Assembly (NCBI GenBank): GCA_020849855.1
Contig: JADZFO010000023.1
Span: 1 to 64,000, forward strand
Length of the DNA: 64,000 nucleotides
Source of the DNA: a bacterium
GTDB taxonomy: Bacteria > 4484-113 > JAFGCY01
Direction of reading: 5' to 3'
The position numbers were made by a program, and so were the translations under genes. Below, piece by piece: positions 26,573 through 36,044 of this stretch. The notes below the pieces were generated by a model, which was not told the origin of the DNA, did no database searches, and saw nothing but the letters and a program-made list of their open reading frames with translations. Position 1 is the stretch's first letter. Each line of letters opens with the position of its first letter.

Positions 26573-27595
26573 TCAGGCTGGCCCGAGGGCGAGACTGGGG
26601 GACAGCACATCCAGCACGGAGTGCTCAATTCCCGCCAGAACTTCCAGCGCCGCCGCCCCCGCGCCGGCCGCTTGCATCTGGCTGCGCGTCTGAGCCGCCC
26701 CGCTCAGCAGGCGCTGAGCCTCGCCATAGGCAAAGCCCAGGCTCCCCAGCGCGCTGAGGTGGCTGCGCAGCTCTGCCGCCGCGCCCTGCTCGGCCGCGCT
26801 GCCAGGCTGTTCAGCGCAGGCGCTCTGATAGGCATCCACCAGCTTCGCCGTCAGCTCCGGGGCTTCCAGGTGCGCGTGGATCACCGGCAGGGTGATCCGG
26901 CCTTCCTTGATGTCGTTCATCGCCGGCTTGCCGGTGGCAGCGGGGTCGAGGGTGAGATCCAGCAGGTCGTCCACAACCTGGAAGGCCAGGCCGAGCTGCT
27001 TGCCATAGTCGCGGGCCAGGCCGTGCAGGGGCTCGCCAGCGCCGCCCAGATAGGCGCCCATCTGGCTGACCAGGGCGAAGAGGCTGCCGGTCTTCAGGTA
27101 GATCACGTCGTAGTATTTCTCGACCGAGAGATCGAGGTTGTTGCGGTTGACCACTTCCTCGATCACGCCGAGGCCCAGCTCGCGGCTGGCGGCGAACATC
27201 AGCTCCAGCAGGCGGAAGTCGCGCTCGCTGGTGACAGCCTCGAAGACCAGGGCCAGCAGATAGTCGCCCACGACCACCGCGATCTCATTGCCGAAGCGGC
27301 TGGAGAGCGTCAGCTTGCCGCGGCGTGTCTCCGCCTCGTCGATCACGTCGTCGTGGATCAGGGTGGCGGTGTGCAGCAGCTCACAGCAGGCGGCGCAGTT
27401 GACGAAGGACTCGTACCTGCCGCTGTCGCCAAGCGAGGCCATGTTGATCAGCAGGCGCGGGCGCAGCAGCTTGCCGCGGCTCTGGCCGACCTCAGCGATA
27501 TAGCGGGTGACGATGCCCTCACTGCCGGCGACGATGGCCTCCATGCGCTCGCCGACGTGCTGAAGCTGGTCCTGGACTGAATGTGCGGCGCTCAT
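26573..27595 (-). CDS. Long-chain trans-polyprenyl diphosphate synthase
   Basis: The 340-residue enzyme condenses isopentenyl diphosphate units to make the side chain of menaquinone or ubiquinone. The first aspartate motif is H81-DDVID (Asp82, 83 and 86) followed by ETRRG; the second is VVDDLLDLT. KLLRPRL near the N-terminus and GDYLLA complete the family pattern. The residues before the first motif are small and aromatic-poor (LLHTATLI), which favours a long product over FPP or GGPP. It is the last gene of an operon with cytochrome c biogenesis genes, 16 bp after resB, with GGAGGG before the ATG. This links it to respiration. Confidence 0.88.
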   Translation of the reverse strand: MSAAHSVQDQLQHVGERMEAIVAGSEGIVTRYIAEVGQSRGKLLRPRLLINMASLGDSGRYESFVNCAACCELLHTATLIHDDVIDEAETRRGKLTLSSRFGNEIAVVVGDYLLALVFEAVTSERDFRLLELMFAASRELGLGVIEEVVNRNNLDLSVEKYYDVIYLKTGSLFALVSQMGAYLGGAGEPLHGLARDYGKQLGLAFQVVDDLLDLTLDPAATGKPAMNDIKEGRITLPVIHAHLEAPELTAKLVDAYQSACAEQPGSAAEQGAAAELRSHLSALGSLGFAYGEAQRLLSGAAQTRSQMQAAGAGAAALEVLAGIEHSVLDVLSPSLALGPA

Positions 27596-27611
27596 GCGCC
27601 CTCCGTGGTCA

Positions 27612-29210
27612 TTACCCGTTCAGGATAGCATGCAGCTTCTGGCGCAGGGGGTGGCGGGCCTTGCCGCCCGGCCCAGTCACCAGCAGGAAGACCTTGCCGT
27701 CCTCGGCCCGCAGCCAGACCTGCGTGAAGCCGATGTAGAGCGTGAAGGCGACACCGAGGATCATGCAGATCCAGCCGAAGTAGAGCACCGGCTTGCCGGG
27801 GTCACGGTTGTACTGGAAGATGCTGTAGTTGTCGATGCGCTCACTCATACGGCACTCGGCCATGCGGCCGCCGGCCATCGCGCTGAAGCCCTTCTCGGTG
27901 TCAATGATCTGGCTGCCCATGTACTGGCCCGAGGCGGCGTCATAGAAGCTGGCGATGGTCAGCGGGCCGATATAGCGGGTCTTCTTGCCGTCCTCGTAAA
28001 GGTCGCCGGCCTTGACCGCGTCGAAGCGGAAGTTCATCGGCGAGGTCTCCACGCCCCGTGGCAGCACCGCCACCATGTCGCCGCCTTCCTGGGGCAGCAG
28101 CCACTGGCTGGAGGACTCGTCCCAGATGGCTACACCCATCGGGGTCAGGGTGCTGAGCTGGTCAGCGATGATGCGGTAGTCCTTCGCCTCACCTTCCTGG
28201 CCGGCCCAGGAAACGGAGAGATAGCCGTCCTGCTGGTAGCCGCTTTGGTAGAGGATCAGCTTCTCGACCACCAGGGGGTGGTTGACCTTGACTTCCTTGG
28301 TAACGGTGCGGCCCTTGAAGGTGCCGGTCAGGTCGCTGACGTAGTCGCGCACGAAGTAGCGGTAGTAGGGCCACAGCTCCTCGGGCGTGTTCTTGCGCAT
28401 CTCGCTGGGCACTTCGATCTTCCAGTCGTAGTCGATGCGGAAGTTCTTCTGGTCCAGTTCGTAGTTCAGCGGGGCCATCAGCTTGAGCAGGGGCTGAATG
28501 TAGGAGACCTTGCCCTCCGAGCGGTCCAGCGTGAGCACCGATGTTTCGCCGTCTGCCAGGCGCACGTTGCCCTGGCTGCCGGTGGCCTTGCCATAGATAC
28601 CGCCGCCCAGCAGCACCAGGATCGCGAAGTGCAGCAGTACCAGGGCCCACTTCTTCAGGAAGCCCTTGTCGGCATAAAGGCAGGCCGCGCCGGAATGCTC
28701 ACCGCGGGCCACGCGGAAACCCTGGGCCTGCAGCTCGGCCGCGGCCTTTTCCAGGGCGGCATCCGCGCCGTCCTCAGCGGCATAGAAGACCGCGCGCTTG
28801 TTGTTGGCGAAGAAACTCTGGCCTCGGGCGGCGGGCGGGCTCTTCCAGAGGCTGACCGTGCTGCGGTAGCGGACGATATTGCAGACCACCGCGCTGACGC
28901 AGAGCCAGATCAGCAAGGCGTTGAAGTACCAGGTGAAATAGACGCGGTCCAGCCCGAAGTTATGGATGACGCGGTAGCGCAGGTCGCCATACTTCTGCAG
29001 CATGAACTCGTCAAAGCTCAGGCCCATGGGGGGCTGGGCCAGGTGCACCTGCGGGATCATCGTGCCGACGGCGTTGAGAATCGCCAGCGCCAGCATGACC
29101 CAGATCGCGGTGGGCAGGCTGTTAAGTTCACGCCAGAGGAAGCGCCCGACAAGGGCAAGAGGTCCCGGCGATGCAGCGGGGGCTGGGGCAGCAGCAGGTT
29201 CAGCGCTCAT
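27612..29210 (-). CDS. resB: Cytochrome c biogenesis protein ResB (Ccs1)
   Basis: ResB with its partner forms the System II complex that carries haem across the membrane and attaches it to apocytochrome c. The 532-residue protein has the expected layout: a Pro/Ala-rich N-terminus, helix WVMLALAILNAVGTMIPQ, helix YFTWYFNALLIWLCVSAVVCNIVRYRS, a third helix WALVLLHFAILVLLGGGIYG, a large periplasmic domain and a final helix (YFGWICMILGVAFTLYIGF). The SLPTAIWVMLAL opening and LHFAILVLLGGG are ResB hallmarks. Its ATG overlaps the preceding stop by four bases (ATGA). Confidence 0.9.
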   Translation of the reverse strand: MSAEPAAAPAPAASPGPLALVGRFLWRELNSLPTAIWVMLALAILNAVGTMIPQVHLAQPPMGLSFDEFMLQKYGDLRYRVIHNFGLDRVYFTWYFNALLIWLCVSAVVCNIVRYRSTVSLWKSPPAARGQSFFANNKRAVFYAAEDGADAALEKAAAELQAQGFRVARGEHSGAACLYADKGFLKKWALVLLHFAILVLLGGGIYGKATGSQGNVRLADGETSVLTLDRSEGKVSYIQPLLKLMAPLNYELDQKNFRIDYDWKIEVPSEMRKNTPEELWPYYRYFVRDYVSDLTGTFKGRTVTKEVKVNHPLVVEKLILYQSGYQQDGYLSVSWAGQEGEAKDYRIIADQLSTLTPMGVAIWDESSSQWLLPQEGGDMVAVLPRGVETSPMNFRFDAVKAGDLYEDGKKTRYIGPLTIASFYDAASGQYMGSQIIDTEKGFSAMAGGRMAECRMSERIDNYSIFQYNRDPGKPVLYFGWICMILGVAFTLYIGFTQVWLRAEDGKVFLLVTGPGGKARHPLRQKLHAILNG

Positions 29211-30343
29211 CGTGCATCCATGTCCTGGGGCTCGTCAGCCTTATGCGCCGGCGGGCTGGGGACGTTCATCTTGCCGGCAGCGCCCTTCAATGCATCGCGT
29301 ACTGGTGTACCAAGCACTTCCTCGGCATCCGCGGCCTGTCCCTCGGACAGGTCGCCCTTGGGCACCGGAAGGAAGAGCATCACCAGGAAGAAGAGCATCG
29401 GCATGGCCATGATGCTCAGGCCGATGATGTCCTTCTGCACGTTGGCCGCGCCCATGGTGTAGGCGTGGATCGAGTTCAGGCTGAAGACGTTGTCCAGCAT
29501 GTTGACGCCCTGGAAGGTTATCAGGACGACGGTGAAGCCCAGGCAGGACAGCACCGCCGAGCGGTAGCCCAGCCAGCCGGGGCGGTGGCGCAGGTGCAGG
29601 TAAATGATGTAGACAAACCATGTGCCAAGGGCCCAGGTCTCCTTGGGATCCCAGCCCCAGTAGCGGCCCCAGGCCGCGTCGGCCCAGAAGGCGCCAAGAG
29701 CGATGCCCAGGGTGATCACCGGCACTCCAACCAGGATGATGCGGTTGCTGAGCTCGTCAAGGCTGCGCAGGCTGAGCTTGTCGCCGAAGGTCTTGATCGG
29801 CATCCAGCCCTTAACCCGCACCAGATAAAGCAGGCCGAAGACCGCCGCCAGCGCGAAGGCGCTGTAGGAGATGAACATGGCGGTGATGTGGAAGACCAGC
29901 CAGTAGCTCTTCAGCGAAGGCATCAGCTCACGCGGGTCAGGTCCCATGGACTTGGCGGCGAAGCCCAGCGCGGCCAGTGGCACTATCAGGGCGAAGACGC
30001 CGTAGAGCCGGGTCTTGAAGAGCTTTATCTCCAGAATGAAGTAGAGGAGGGTGACCAGCCAGGCGAAGTAGCTGGTGGCCTCGTACATATTGGTGGCGGG
30101 CAGCAGGAAGCCCTTGTGCTGATGGTAGTAGAAAAGCCCGCGGCTGACCAGGAACAGGGTATGCAGCACCCAGCCAAGCCCCAGGGTGATCACGGCCAGC
30201 CGTCCCATCCATTCCTTGCGGACAAAGAAGGCGTGGACTGCATAGAAGAGGTAGGCGACGAAGTAGCCAATCATCGCGTAGTCTTTGATCTGCAGGCCGA
30301 CTTCTGTACTGGCTAATCCGCTAACCGTGCCAAGCTCACTCAT
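29207..30343 (-). CDS. ccsB: Cytochrome c biogenesis protein CcsB/ResC (CcsA family, haem-handling WWD protein)
   Basis: The 378-residue polytopic protein has the tryptophan-rich WWD signature WGWDPKETWALGTWFVY and conserved His residues in HITAMFISYSAF and YLHLRHRPGW. It works with ResB to present haem to apocytochromes. ATG 30343 has GGAGGAAG directly upstream, and an in-frame ATG 12 codons earlier has none. It is the first gene of a leftward operon with resB and the polyprenyl synthase. The C-terminal tail of about 50 residues is hydrophilic and Ala/Pro-rich. Confidence 0.9.
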   Translation of the reverse strand: MSELGTVSGLASTEVGLQIKDYAMIGYFVAYLFYAVHAFFVRKEWMGRLAVITLGLGWVLHTLFLVSRGLFYYHQHKGFLLPATNMYEATSYFAWLVTLLYFILEIKLFKTRLYGVFALIVPLAALGFAAKSMGPDPRELMPSLKSYWLVFHITAMFISYSAFALAAVFGLLYLVRVKGWMPIKTFGDKLSLRSLDELSNRIILVGVPVITLGIALGAFWADAAWGRYWGWDPKETWALGTWFVYIIYLHLRHRPGWLGYRSAVLSCLGFTVVLITFQGVNMLDNVFSLNSIHAYTMGAANVQKDIIGLSIMAMPMLFFLVMLFLPVPKGDLSEGQAADAEEVLGTPVRDALKGAAGKMNVPSPPAHKADEPQDMDAR

Positions 30344-30418
30344 ACTTCCTCCGGATGGCCGTACTGGATTAATCCACATCCGGCTCGACCATCATCCCAC
30401 CACGTCACTGGCTGGCTG

Positions 30419-30454
30419 ATACTAGCATAGGACGCATATTGTGAATAAATTCAC
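30419..30454 (-). promoter_or_regulatory. Candidate promoter and 14-bp operator upstream of ccsB
   Basis: On the minus strand TAGTAT (30419-30424) is a plausible -10 box about 75 bp before the ccsB start. Further upstream is GTGAAT-AA-ATTCAC (30441-30454), a 6-bp inverted repeat overlapping a TTCACA that could be the -35 box at a short spacing. A regulator binding here could respond to respiratory conditions; that is inference only. Confidence 0.4.
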
Positions 30455-30605
30455 GTTACAGTGGCCGGTTAAATTTCGGCCAGTCCAATTAAATGCACTT
30501 AATCATCAGCACAGCTAAGACTGCGCGCCCTAGACTGGATTCTCGAAGACGCCTATCTGACAGCGACGGGTCGCTGATCGGCGTTTCGGGGGAGGAAAGC
30601 GGAAA

Positions 30606-32765
30606 GTGTCCGCTGCACGTGCTTTGTCGACTGGTCTGGCCCCGGGGCGGCGCTTTGACGCAATCATTCCCTTTGTAGTCCTTGCCTCAGTACTGATGCT
30701 GGTCGTCCCTCTCCCCGCCATGCTTATCGACCTGCTCATGATTATCTCCATAGCCTCCGGCGTGGTAATCATGATGCTGACGATGTACATCCGCAAGGCG
30801 CTGGACTTCAGCATCTTCCCTTCACTGATCCTCTTCACCACGCTTTTCAGGCTTTTCCTTAACGTGGCCACGACCCGCAGCATTCTCTCCAAGGGCGAGG
30901 CCGGGCACGTGGTGGATACCTTTGCCCACTTCGTCACCGGCGGCAACGCTGTGGTCGGCCTCGTTATCTTCATCATCATTGTCATCGTGAACTTCGTGGT
31001 CATCACGCACGGCGCCCAGCGCATCGGCGAGGTGGCGGCGCGCTTCACCCTCGACGCCCTGCCCGGCAAGCAGCTTTCTGTGGACGCCGACCTGAACGCC
31101 GGCATCATCACGGAGCAGGAAGCCCGGGCGCGGCGCAAGGAACTGGAGCAGGAGGCCGAGTACTTCGGCGCCATGGACGGTGCGGGCCGCTTTGTCCAGC
31201 GCGACGCCATGGCCGGCATCATCCTGATCCTGGTCAACATTGGCGCCGGCTTTGTGATCGGCATGATGCAGCTCGGCATGGAAGCAGGGGAAGCGCTGAA
31301 GCACTTCACCCAGCTCACCGTCGGTGACGGCCTGGTGGCCAACATCCCGGCGATCCTGATTTCCACCGCCACCGGCATCATGGTCACCAAGGCCGCGTCA
31401 GAAGACACCGTGGGCACAGCCATCGTGCGCCAGCTCACCAGCCAGTGGCGCGCCCTGGCGATCAGCGCCGGCTTCATGTTCTTCATCAGCCTGGTGCCCG
31501 GCATGCCCAAGCTGCTGCTCTGGGGCGTCAGCGCTGGTCTGGCCTATGTGGCCCTGATGCAGAAGCGCAGCGAGGAAGGCGGCGGCGAACTGGCTGAAGC
31601 CAGCGCGGCGGCCGGCGCCGGTGCTGCTCCGGCCGGGCCGGGAGCTGCGGCGCCTGCGTCCCCGGGCGCGCCGGCGGATGCCGCCCTCAGCCCTGAGCAG
31701 CGGGCCAAGGAAAACCTCAAGCAGCTGCTCAGTGTGGACCTGCTGGAGCTGGAGATTGGCTACGGCCTGATCCCGCTGGTGGATGCCTCGCAGGGCGGCG
31801 ACCTGCTGGAACGCATCAATAACCTGCGCAAACAGGTGGCGATCAGCCTGGGCTTTATCGTGCCCCCGCTGCGCATCCGTGACAACATCACCCTGCGCCC
31901 GGGCGAGTACAACCTGAAGATCAAGGGCAGCGTGGTGGCCAGAGGCGAGCTGCTGATGGACCGCTACCTGGCGATGAACCCGATGGGGGAGGAAGCCAGC
32001 CTGGAGGGCGTGAAGGTTCGTGAACCGGCCTTTGGCATCGATGCCTGGTGGATCACCCCGGACCAGCGCGCCCGCGCGGAGATGGCCGGCTTCACTGTGG
32101 TGGACAGCGCGACCGTGCTGACCACGCATGTAACCGAGCTGATCCGCAACCACGCCCACGAGCTGCTGACCCGCCAGGCGGTACAGGAGCTGCTGGATCT
32201 GCTTAAGGAACGCATGCCGGCCCTGGTCAGCGAGCTGATCCCAGACCGTCTGGGAGCCGGCGACGTCCAGCGCGTGCTGCAGCTGCTGCTCAAGGAAAAG
32301 GTCTCGATCCGCAACCTGGGCCTGATCCTGGAGACGCTCAGCGACTACGCCCCGACCAGCCGCGATCCGGAGGTGCTTGGCGAGTATGTGCGCCTGGCCC
32401 TGGGACGCCAGATCGTGGCGGACTATGCCGACCCCGAAGGCGGCCTGACGGTCATCACCCTGGATCCGCGGATCGAGGAGCGGGTGGCCGGCAGCCTGCA
32501 GACGACGACCACTGGCGTGATCCCGGTCCTGCCGCCGCCCTATCTGAGCAAGCTGGTTGAGAACTCGACGAAGCTGGTGCAGCAGGCCGCGGCCATGGGC
32601 CTCACCCCCGTGTTCCTGGTGAGCCCGCGCATCCGGCCTTATCTGCGCAAGCTGCTGGAGAAGCTCTTTAAGGGAGTTGTGGTGCTGAGTTACGGCGAGA
32701 TCGCCGGCGAAGTTGAGCTGAAGACCCTGGGGACGGTTGAGAACCCTGACGCCAAGCCGGCCTAG
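30606..32765 (+). CDS. flhA: Flagellar type III export protein FlhA
   Basis: FlhA is the export-gate membrane protein of the flagellar secretion apparatus. The 719-residue protein has an N-terminal half with eight helices and the conserved FHIPEP-region equivalents (YIRKALDFSIFPSLILFTTLFRLFLNVATTR, VNFVVITHGAQRIGEVAARFTLDALPGKQ, DADLNAGIITEQEARARR and GAMDGAGRFVQRDAMAG). The C-terminal cytoplasmic domain contains PPLRIRDNITLRPGEYNLKIKG and DPRIEERV. The linker between them is unusually Ala/Gly/Pro-rich (about residues 325-360). The GTG start has GGGGGAGGA upstream. It heads the flagellar/chemotaxis cluster. Confidence 0.95.
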   Translation: MSAARALSTGLAPGRRFDAIIPFVVLASVLMLVVPLPAMLIDLLMIISIASGVVIMMLTMYIRKALDFSIFPSLILFTTLFRLFLNVATTRSILSKGEAGHVVDTFAHFVTGGNAVVGLVIFIIIVIVNFVVITHGAQRIGEVAARFTLDALPGKQLSVDADLNAGIITEQEARARRKELEQEAEYFGAMDGAGRFVQRDAMAGIILILVNIGAGFVIGMMQLGMEAGEALKHFTQLTVGDGLVANIPAILISTATGIMVTKAASEDTVGTAIVRQLTSQWRALAISAGFMFFISLVPGMPKLLLWGVSAGLAYVALMQKRSEEGGGELAEASAAAGAGAAPAGPGAAAPASPGAPADAALSPEQRAKENLKQLLSVDLLELEIGYGLIPLVDASQGGDLLERINNLRKQVAISLGFIVPPLRIRDNITLRPGEYNLKIKGSVVARGELLMDRYLAMNPMGEEASLEGVKVREPAFGIDAWWITPDQRARAEMAGFTVVDSATVLTTHVTELIRNHAHELLTRQAVQELLDLLKERMPALVSELIPDRLGAGDVQRVLQLLLKEKVSIRNLGLILETLSDYAPTSRDPEVLGEYVRLALGRQIVADYADPEGGLTVITLDPRIEERVAGSLQTTTTGVIPVLPPPYLSKLVENSTKLVQQAAAMGLTPVFLVSPRIRPYLRKLLEKLFKGVVVLSYGEIAGEVELKTLGTVENPDAKPA

Positions 32766-32821
32766 TGCCGGGTGCCGCTGGTAACGGCGATCAGCCGGAA
32801 GGCCGGTCTGTGGATAAGTCA

Positions 32822-32849
32822 TTGACAGTGTGGGTAACTGAGTTAAGAC
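32822..32849 (+). promoter_or_regulatory. Possible internal promoter before flhF
   Basis: TTGACA (32822-32827), a 16-bp spacer and TAAGAC (32844-32849) lie in the 144-bp gap between flhA and flhF. The -10 match is weak. Confidence 0.35.
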
Positions 32850-32909
32850 ACTTTAATGATCCGCGCCGGAAGGGCTGAGGGACAGTTTGGAGGAAGAGAG
32901 GACGACTGG

Positions 32910-34829
32910 ATGGCTACGCGGGTGAAAAGGTATGAGGCGCCGCTGGAGCAGTTCGATGCTCTGCTCGCGCGCATAGAGACCGAGATGGGGCCGGATGCCC
33001 GGCTGGAAACCCGCGAGTTCCGCCGCGGCAGCGTGATGGGCATGGGCGGCACGCGGATGGTGGAGGTGATTGCCTCTGTCACCGTGGATGTGATGCCGCC
33101 CTCTGCCCCCCGCAATGCCCGCGGCCCCGCGCCCATGGGCGAGCCGGCCGGACTGGGCGGCCGCAGCGGCGAACCGCGCTGGGCCCGTCCGGGGATCAGC
33201 ATCCAGGCGGATGACGCCGCGCTGCCGCAGGCCAGTCAGCCCCAGCCCGCAGTCACCGCAGCGCAGCATGAGCGCAGCCCTGGCAACAGTGCGCATCCCG
33301 GCCTGCTGCCCGCCCCACGCCTCGCCCCGCTGCTGAGTGACTACCAGGGCGGCGAGCAGCGCCGCCAGCCGGCGCAGCCCCAGCCCCCCGCCGCAGACAG
33401 CAGGCTGGAGCAGCAGTTCGCCAACCTCAAGCGCGAGCTTTCTCGCCTGCAGTCTGACCCGGGCAGCGGGACACAGCTGCAGCAGCCGCGCCAGGTAGCC
33501 AGCCAGCGGCAGCCGCAGCAGGAGATTGAAGACCTGCGGGCGACAGTGGCCGAGCTATCCGCCTCCATCCGTCAGCTTCAGGCGGAGAAGAGCGCGGCGC
33601 TGAAGGCCAGCGCCTCCACCGAGACGGTGCTGGAAAGCGGCGTCGCTGATGCAGCCCTGCGCAGCGGCCAAGGCCGCCTGGTCAGCCAGGGCGGTGGCCC
33701 GGCCACGGTATCCAGAAGCATTGCCCAGCCGCCCCAGCGGCCTGCTGACGCAGAACCGCCGATGACTGACTGGCTGGCTGAAGACAGCGTGGCCCAGGCG
33801 TCGCAGTTGTCCGCCCCGGGGAGTGCCGTGCTGAGCGACGAGGATGCAGAGGCCAACAACCTGTGGGAACTTGTGGAGCCGGTCAAGGCACCGCTCTTTG
33901 AGCAGGCACCCGGCGCCCTCGCCGCGGCAGCATCGGATGAGGAGCTCAGCCTGCCGCAGCTGCCCTCAATGACCCAGCCCGGCGATGGTGACGACAGCGC
34001 CAGACAGGTGGGGCAGATCAAGCACAATGCCTATCTGCGGCTCCTGAACTCAAACATTGACTCTGACAACGCCATGCAGCTGGTTGAGCGTGCGGCGACC
34101 CAGCTTGGCAACCACATGCGCTTTGATGACGCGCGCCCTGAGCTGGTAGAAGAGGCGCTGCTGACCGAGATCCAGGGCGAGATCTGCCGCGACATCCTGA
34201 TCGGCGGGGGGATCGAGCTGCGCGGCGGCCTGCCGGGCCGCGTGGTGGCTCTGGTGGGACCGACGGGTGTAGGCAAGACCACCTGCATTGCCAAGCTGGC
34301 GGCGCACTTCGCCTTCCAGCGCGGTCGCTCGGTGGGCCTGGTCAGCCTGGACACCTATCGCATCGCCGCGGCCGAGCAGCTCAAGACCTATGCCGAGATA
34401 ATGGGCCTGCCGATCCAGGTGGTTTACAGCGCGGACGAACTGGACAGCGCGCTGCAGGCTTCGCGCGCGCGCCATGAGCTGACGCTGGTGGATACAGCCG
34501 GTGCGAGCCCCCTTGGCGGCAAGCAGCTGCTTGAGCTGGGCAAGGCTTTCAGCCTGCACAGCCCGGACGAAGTGCACCTGGTCCTTTCGGCCACCACGAA
34601 GGCCGATGACCTGCGTCTTTTGCTGGAAAACTTCCGCATGCTGAACTACTCACGTCTGATTTTGAGCAAACTCGACGAAACAAGGGGCCTTGGAGCCCTT
34701 TACAACGTGAACCGCTACGCCAGCGCGCCGATAAGTTACTTCGCGGTGGGGCAAGGCGTGCCCGAAGACCTCCGCGTGGCCGAGCTGGATTTTATCCAGC
34801 ACTGGGTCACGACGGGGGCCGTGAAGTAA
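32910..34829 (+). CDS. flhF: Flagellar SRP-like GTPase FlhF, extended form
   Basis: FlhF helps place and assemble flagella. ATG 32910 was chosen because FlhF proteins start with a VKRYEAP motif within the first residues, and GAGAGGA lies upstream. The NG domain is at the C-terminus: P-loop GPTGVGKTT at 450-458, DTYRIAAAEQL, DTAG, then KLDET and a final YFAVGQGVPEDL. At 639 residues it is longer than most FlhF (roughly 360-500). The excess is a Gln/Pro/Ala-rich, probably disordered region of about 300 residues between the N-terminal motif and the NG domain. The usual partner gene flhG does not follow. Confidence 0.92.
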   Translation: MATRVKRYEAPLEQFDALLARIETEMGPDARLETREFRRGSVMGMGGTRMVEVIASVTVDVMPPSAPRNARGPAPMGEPAGLGGRSGEPRWARPGISIQADDAALPQASQPQPAVTAAQHERSPGNSAHPGLLPAPRLAPLLSDYQGGEQRRQPAQPQPPAADSRLEQQFANLKRELSRLQSDPGSGTQLQQPRQVASQRQPQQEIEDLRATVAELSASIRQLQAEKSAALKASASTETVLESGVADAALRSGQGRLVSQGGGPATVSRSIAQPPQRPADAEPPMTDWLAEDSVAQASQLSAPGSAVLSDEDAEANNLWELVEPVKAPLFEQAPGALAAAASDEELSLPQLPSMTQPGDGDDSARQVGQIKHNAYLRLLNSNIDSDNAMQLVERAATQLGNHMRFDDARPELVEEALLTEIQGEICRDILIGGGIELRGGLPGRVVALVGPTGVGKTTCIAKLAAHFAFQRGRSVGLVSLDTYRIAAAEQLKTYAEIMGLPIQVVYSADELDSALQASRARHELTLVDTAGASPLGGKQLLELGKAFSLHSPDEVHLVLSATTKADDLRLLLENFRMLNYSRLILSKLDETRGLGALYNVNRYASAPISYFAVGQGVPEDLRVAELDFIQHWVTTGAVK

Positions 34830-34931
34830 GCACTCTCCCCCTCGCGCTGAGAGTGGCGGCGGCTTGGCACACCCCGAGCCGCCGCTGGCTCACGGCCGTC
34901 CGCTTTGCGGCGGTCGAAGCAGGGAGGCGGA

Positions 34932-36020
34932 ATGCAGGCGACAGAAAAGAAAAAAGGCGTTCTGGTCGTTGATGACAGCGCGTTCATGCGCAAGGTCCTC
35001 AGCGAGATCATCAGCTCATCGGACGAGTTTGCCCTGATTGACACCGCCAGCAATGGCGAAGATGCACTGGCCAAGCTGCGCCAGCATGGTGACAGCGTGG
35101 AGCTGGTCACCCTGGACGTGGAGATGCCGCGCATGGATGGCCTGAGCTGCCTGCGGCAGATGATGGCCGAATCGCCGCGCCGGGTGGTGATGGTCTCCAG
35201 CCTGACCACCGAAGGCGCTGCCGAAACCATTGAGGCCCTGGAGGCCGGGGCGATCGACTTCCTGGCCAAGCCCGGCGGCAATGCCATTTCCCTGAACTTC
35301 AAGGAGTCCAGCACCGAGCTTTTGCGCATCCTGCGCTCGGCGGCGATGAGCCGCATCCCGGCGCGCGGTGAGACCATTCGCCGTCCGGCCCCGCGGGCGC
35401 GTGTTGAGACCATCAGCCCGGTGCGCGCCGCCGCCAGCGCTGTGGGCGCGGCAAGCAGGATCGTGGCAGTGGCTTCATCCACCGGCGGCCCCAAGGCCCT
35501 GGCCAGCTTTATCCCGCAGCTGCCGGACAAGTTCCGCGCCGCGATGCTGGTGGTCCAGCACATGCCGGCCACCTTCACCAAGCTGCTGGCCGAGCGTCTG
35601 GACAAGTCCAGCGCCATCCGGGTCAAGGAAGCTGAAGAAGGAGATGTGCTGGAAGCCGGCACCTGCCTGATCGCGCCGGGCGGATTCCACACGGAGGTCA
35701 CCCCCAGTCTCAGCATCCACCTGACAAAGGACCCGCCGGTGGGCGGGCTCAGGCCCTGTGCCGATATCACTTTCAGGACCCTGGCCAATGCGGCCGGCAG
35801 CCACGTGATGGGTGTCGTGCTGACGGGTATGGGCAGCGATGGTACGGAGGGCTGCAAGGCCCTGCGGGCCAAGGGGGCGCAGGTGGTGCTGGCGGAGAGC
35901 CGCCAGACCGCCACCATCTGGGGCATGCCGCGCAGTGTTGTTGAGCACGGCGTTGCCGACAGGGAAGTACCGATTGATGACATGGCCGCCGCTGTTGTAG
36001 AGGCGCTCGGCCGCATTTAG
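34932..36020 (+). CDS. cheB: Chemotaxis protein-glutamate methylesterase CheB
   Basis: CheB removes methyl groups from chemoreceptors after phosphorylation by CheA. The receiver domain has acidic residues D14/D15, phospho-acceptor D62 (TLDVEMPRMDG) and K113 in AKPGG. The esterase domain has the triad S183 (ASSTGGP), H210 (VQHMPATFT) and D303 (GMGSDGTEG). The 362-residue length is normal. ATG 34932 has AGGGAGG upstream. It follows flhF by about 100 bp; the gap contains a GC-rich hairpin (GCGGCGGCT/AGCCGCCGC). Confidence 0.95.
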   Translation: MQATEKKKGVLVVDDSAFMRKVLSEIISSSDEFALIDTASNGEDALAKLRQHGDSVELVTLDVEMPRMDGLSCLRQMMAESPRRVVMVSSLTTEGAAETIEALEAGAIDFLAKPGGNAISLNFKESSTELLRILRSAAMSRIPARGETIRRPAPRARVETISPVRAAASAVGAASRIVAVASSTGGPKALASFIPQLPDKFRAAMLVVQHMPATFTKLLAERLDKSSAIRVKEAEEGDVLEAGTCLIAPGGFHTEVTPSLSIHLTKDPPVGGLRPCADITFRTLANAAGSHVMGVVLTGMGSDGTEGCKALRAKGAQVVLAESRQTATIWGMPRSVVEHGVADREVPIDDMAAAVVEALGRI

Positions 36021-36044
36021 CCGCTAGTCCGGCCTGGAGGAAAG

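Noticed and set aside
27594-29462. 622-codon plus-strand frame opposite resB and the ccsB end
   Set aside because: Composition artefact of high GC. It spans two well-supported genes on the other strand.
34725-34732. GCCGATAA inside flhF
   Set aside because: Lies in conserved coding sequence with no suitable -35 element and no start codon nearby.
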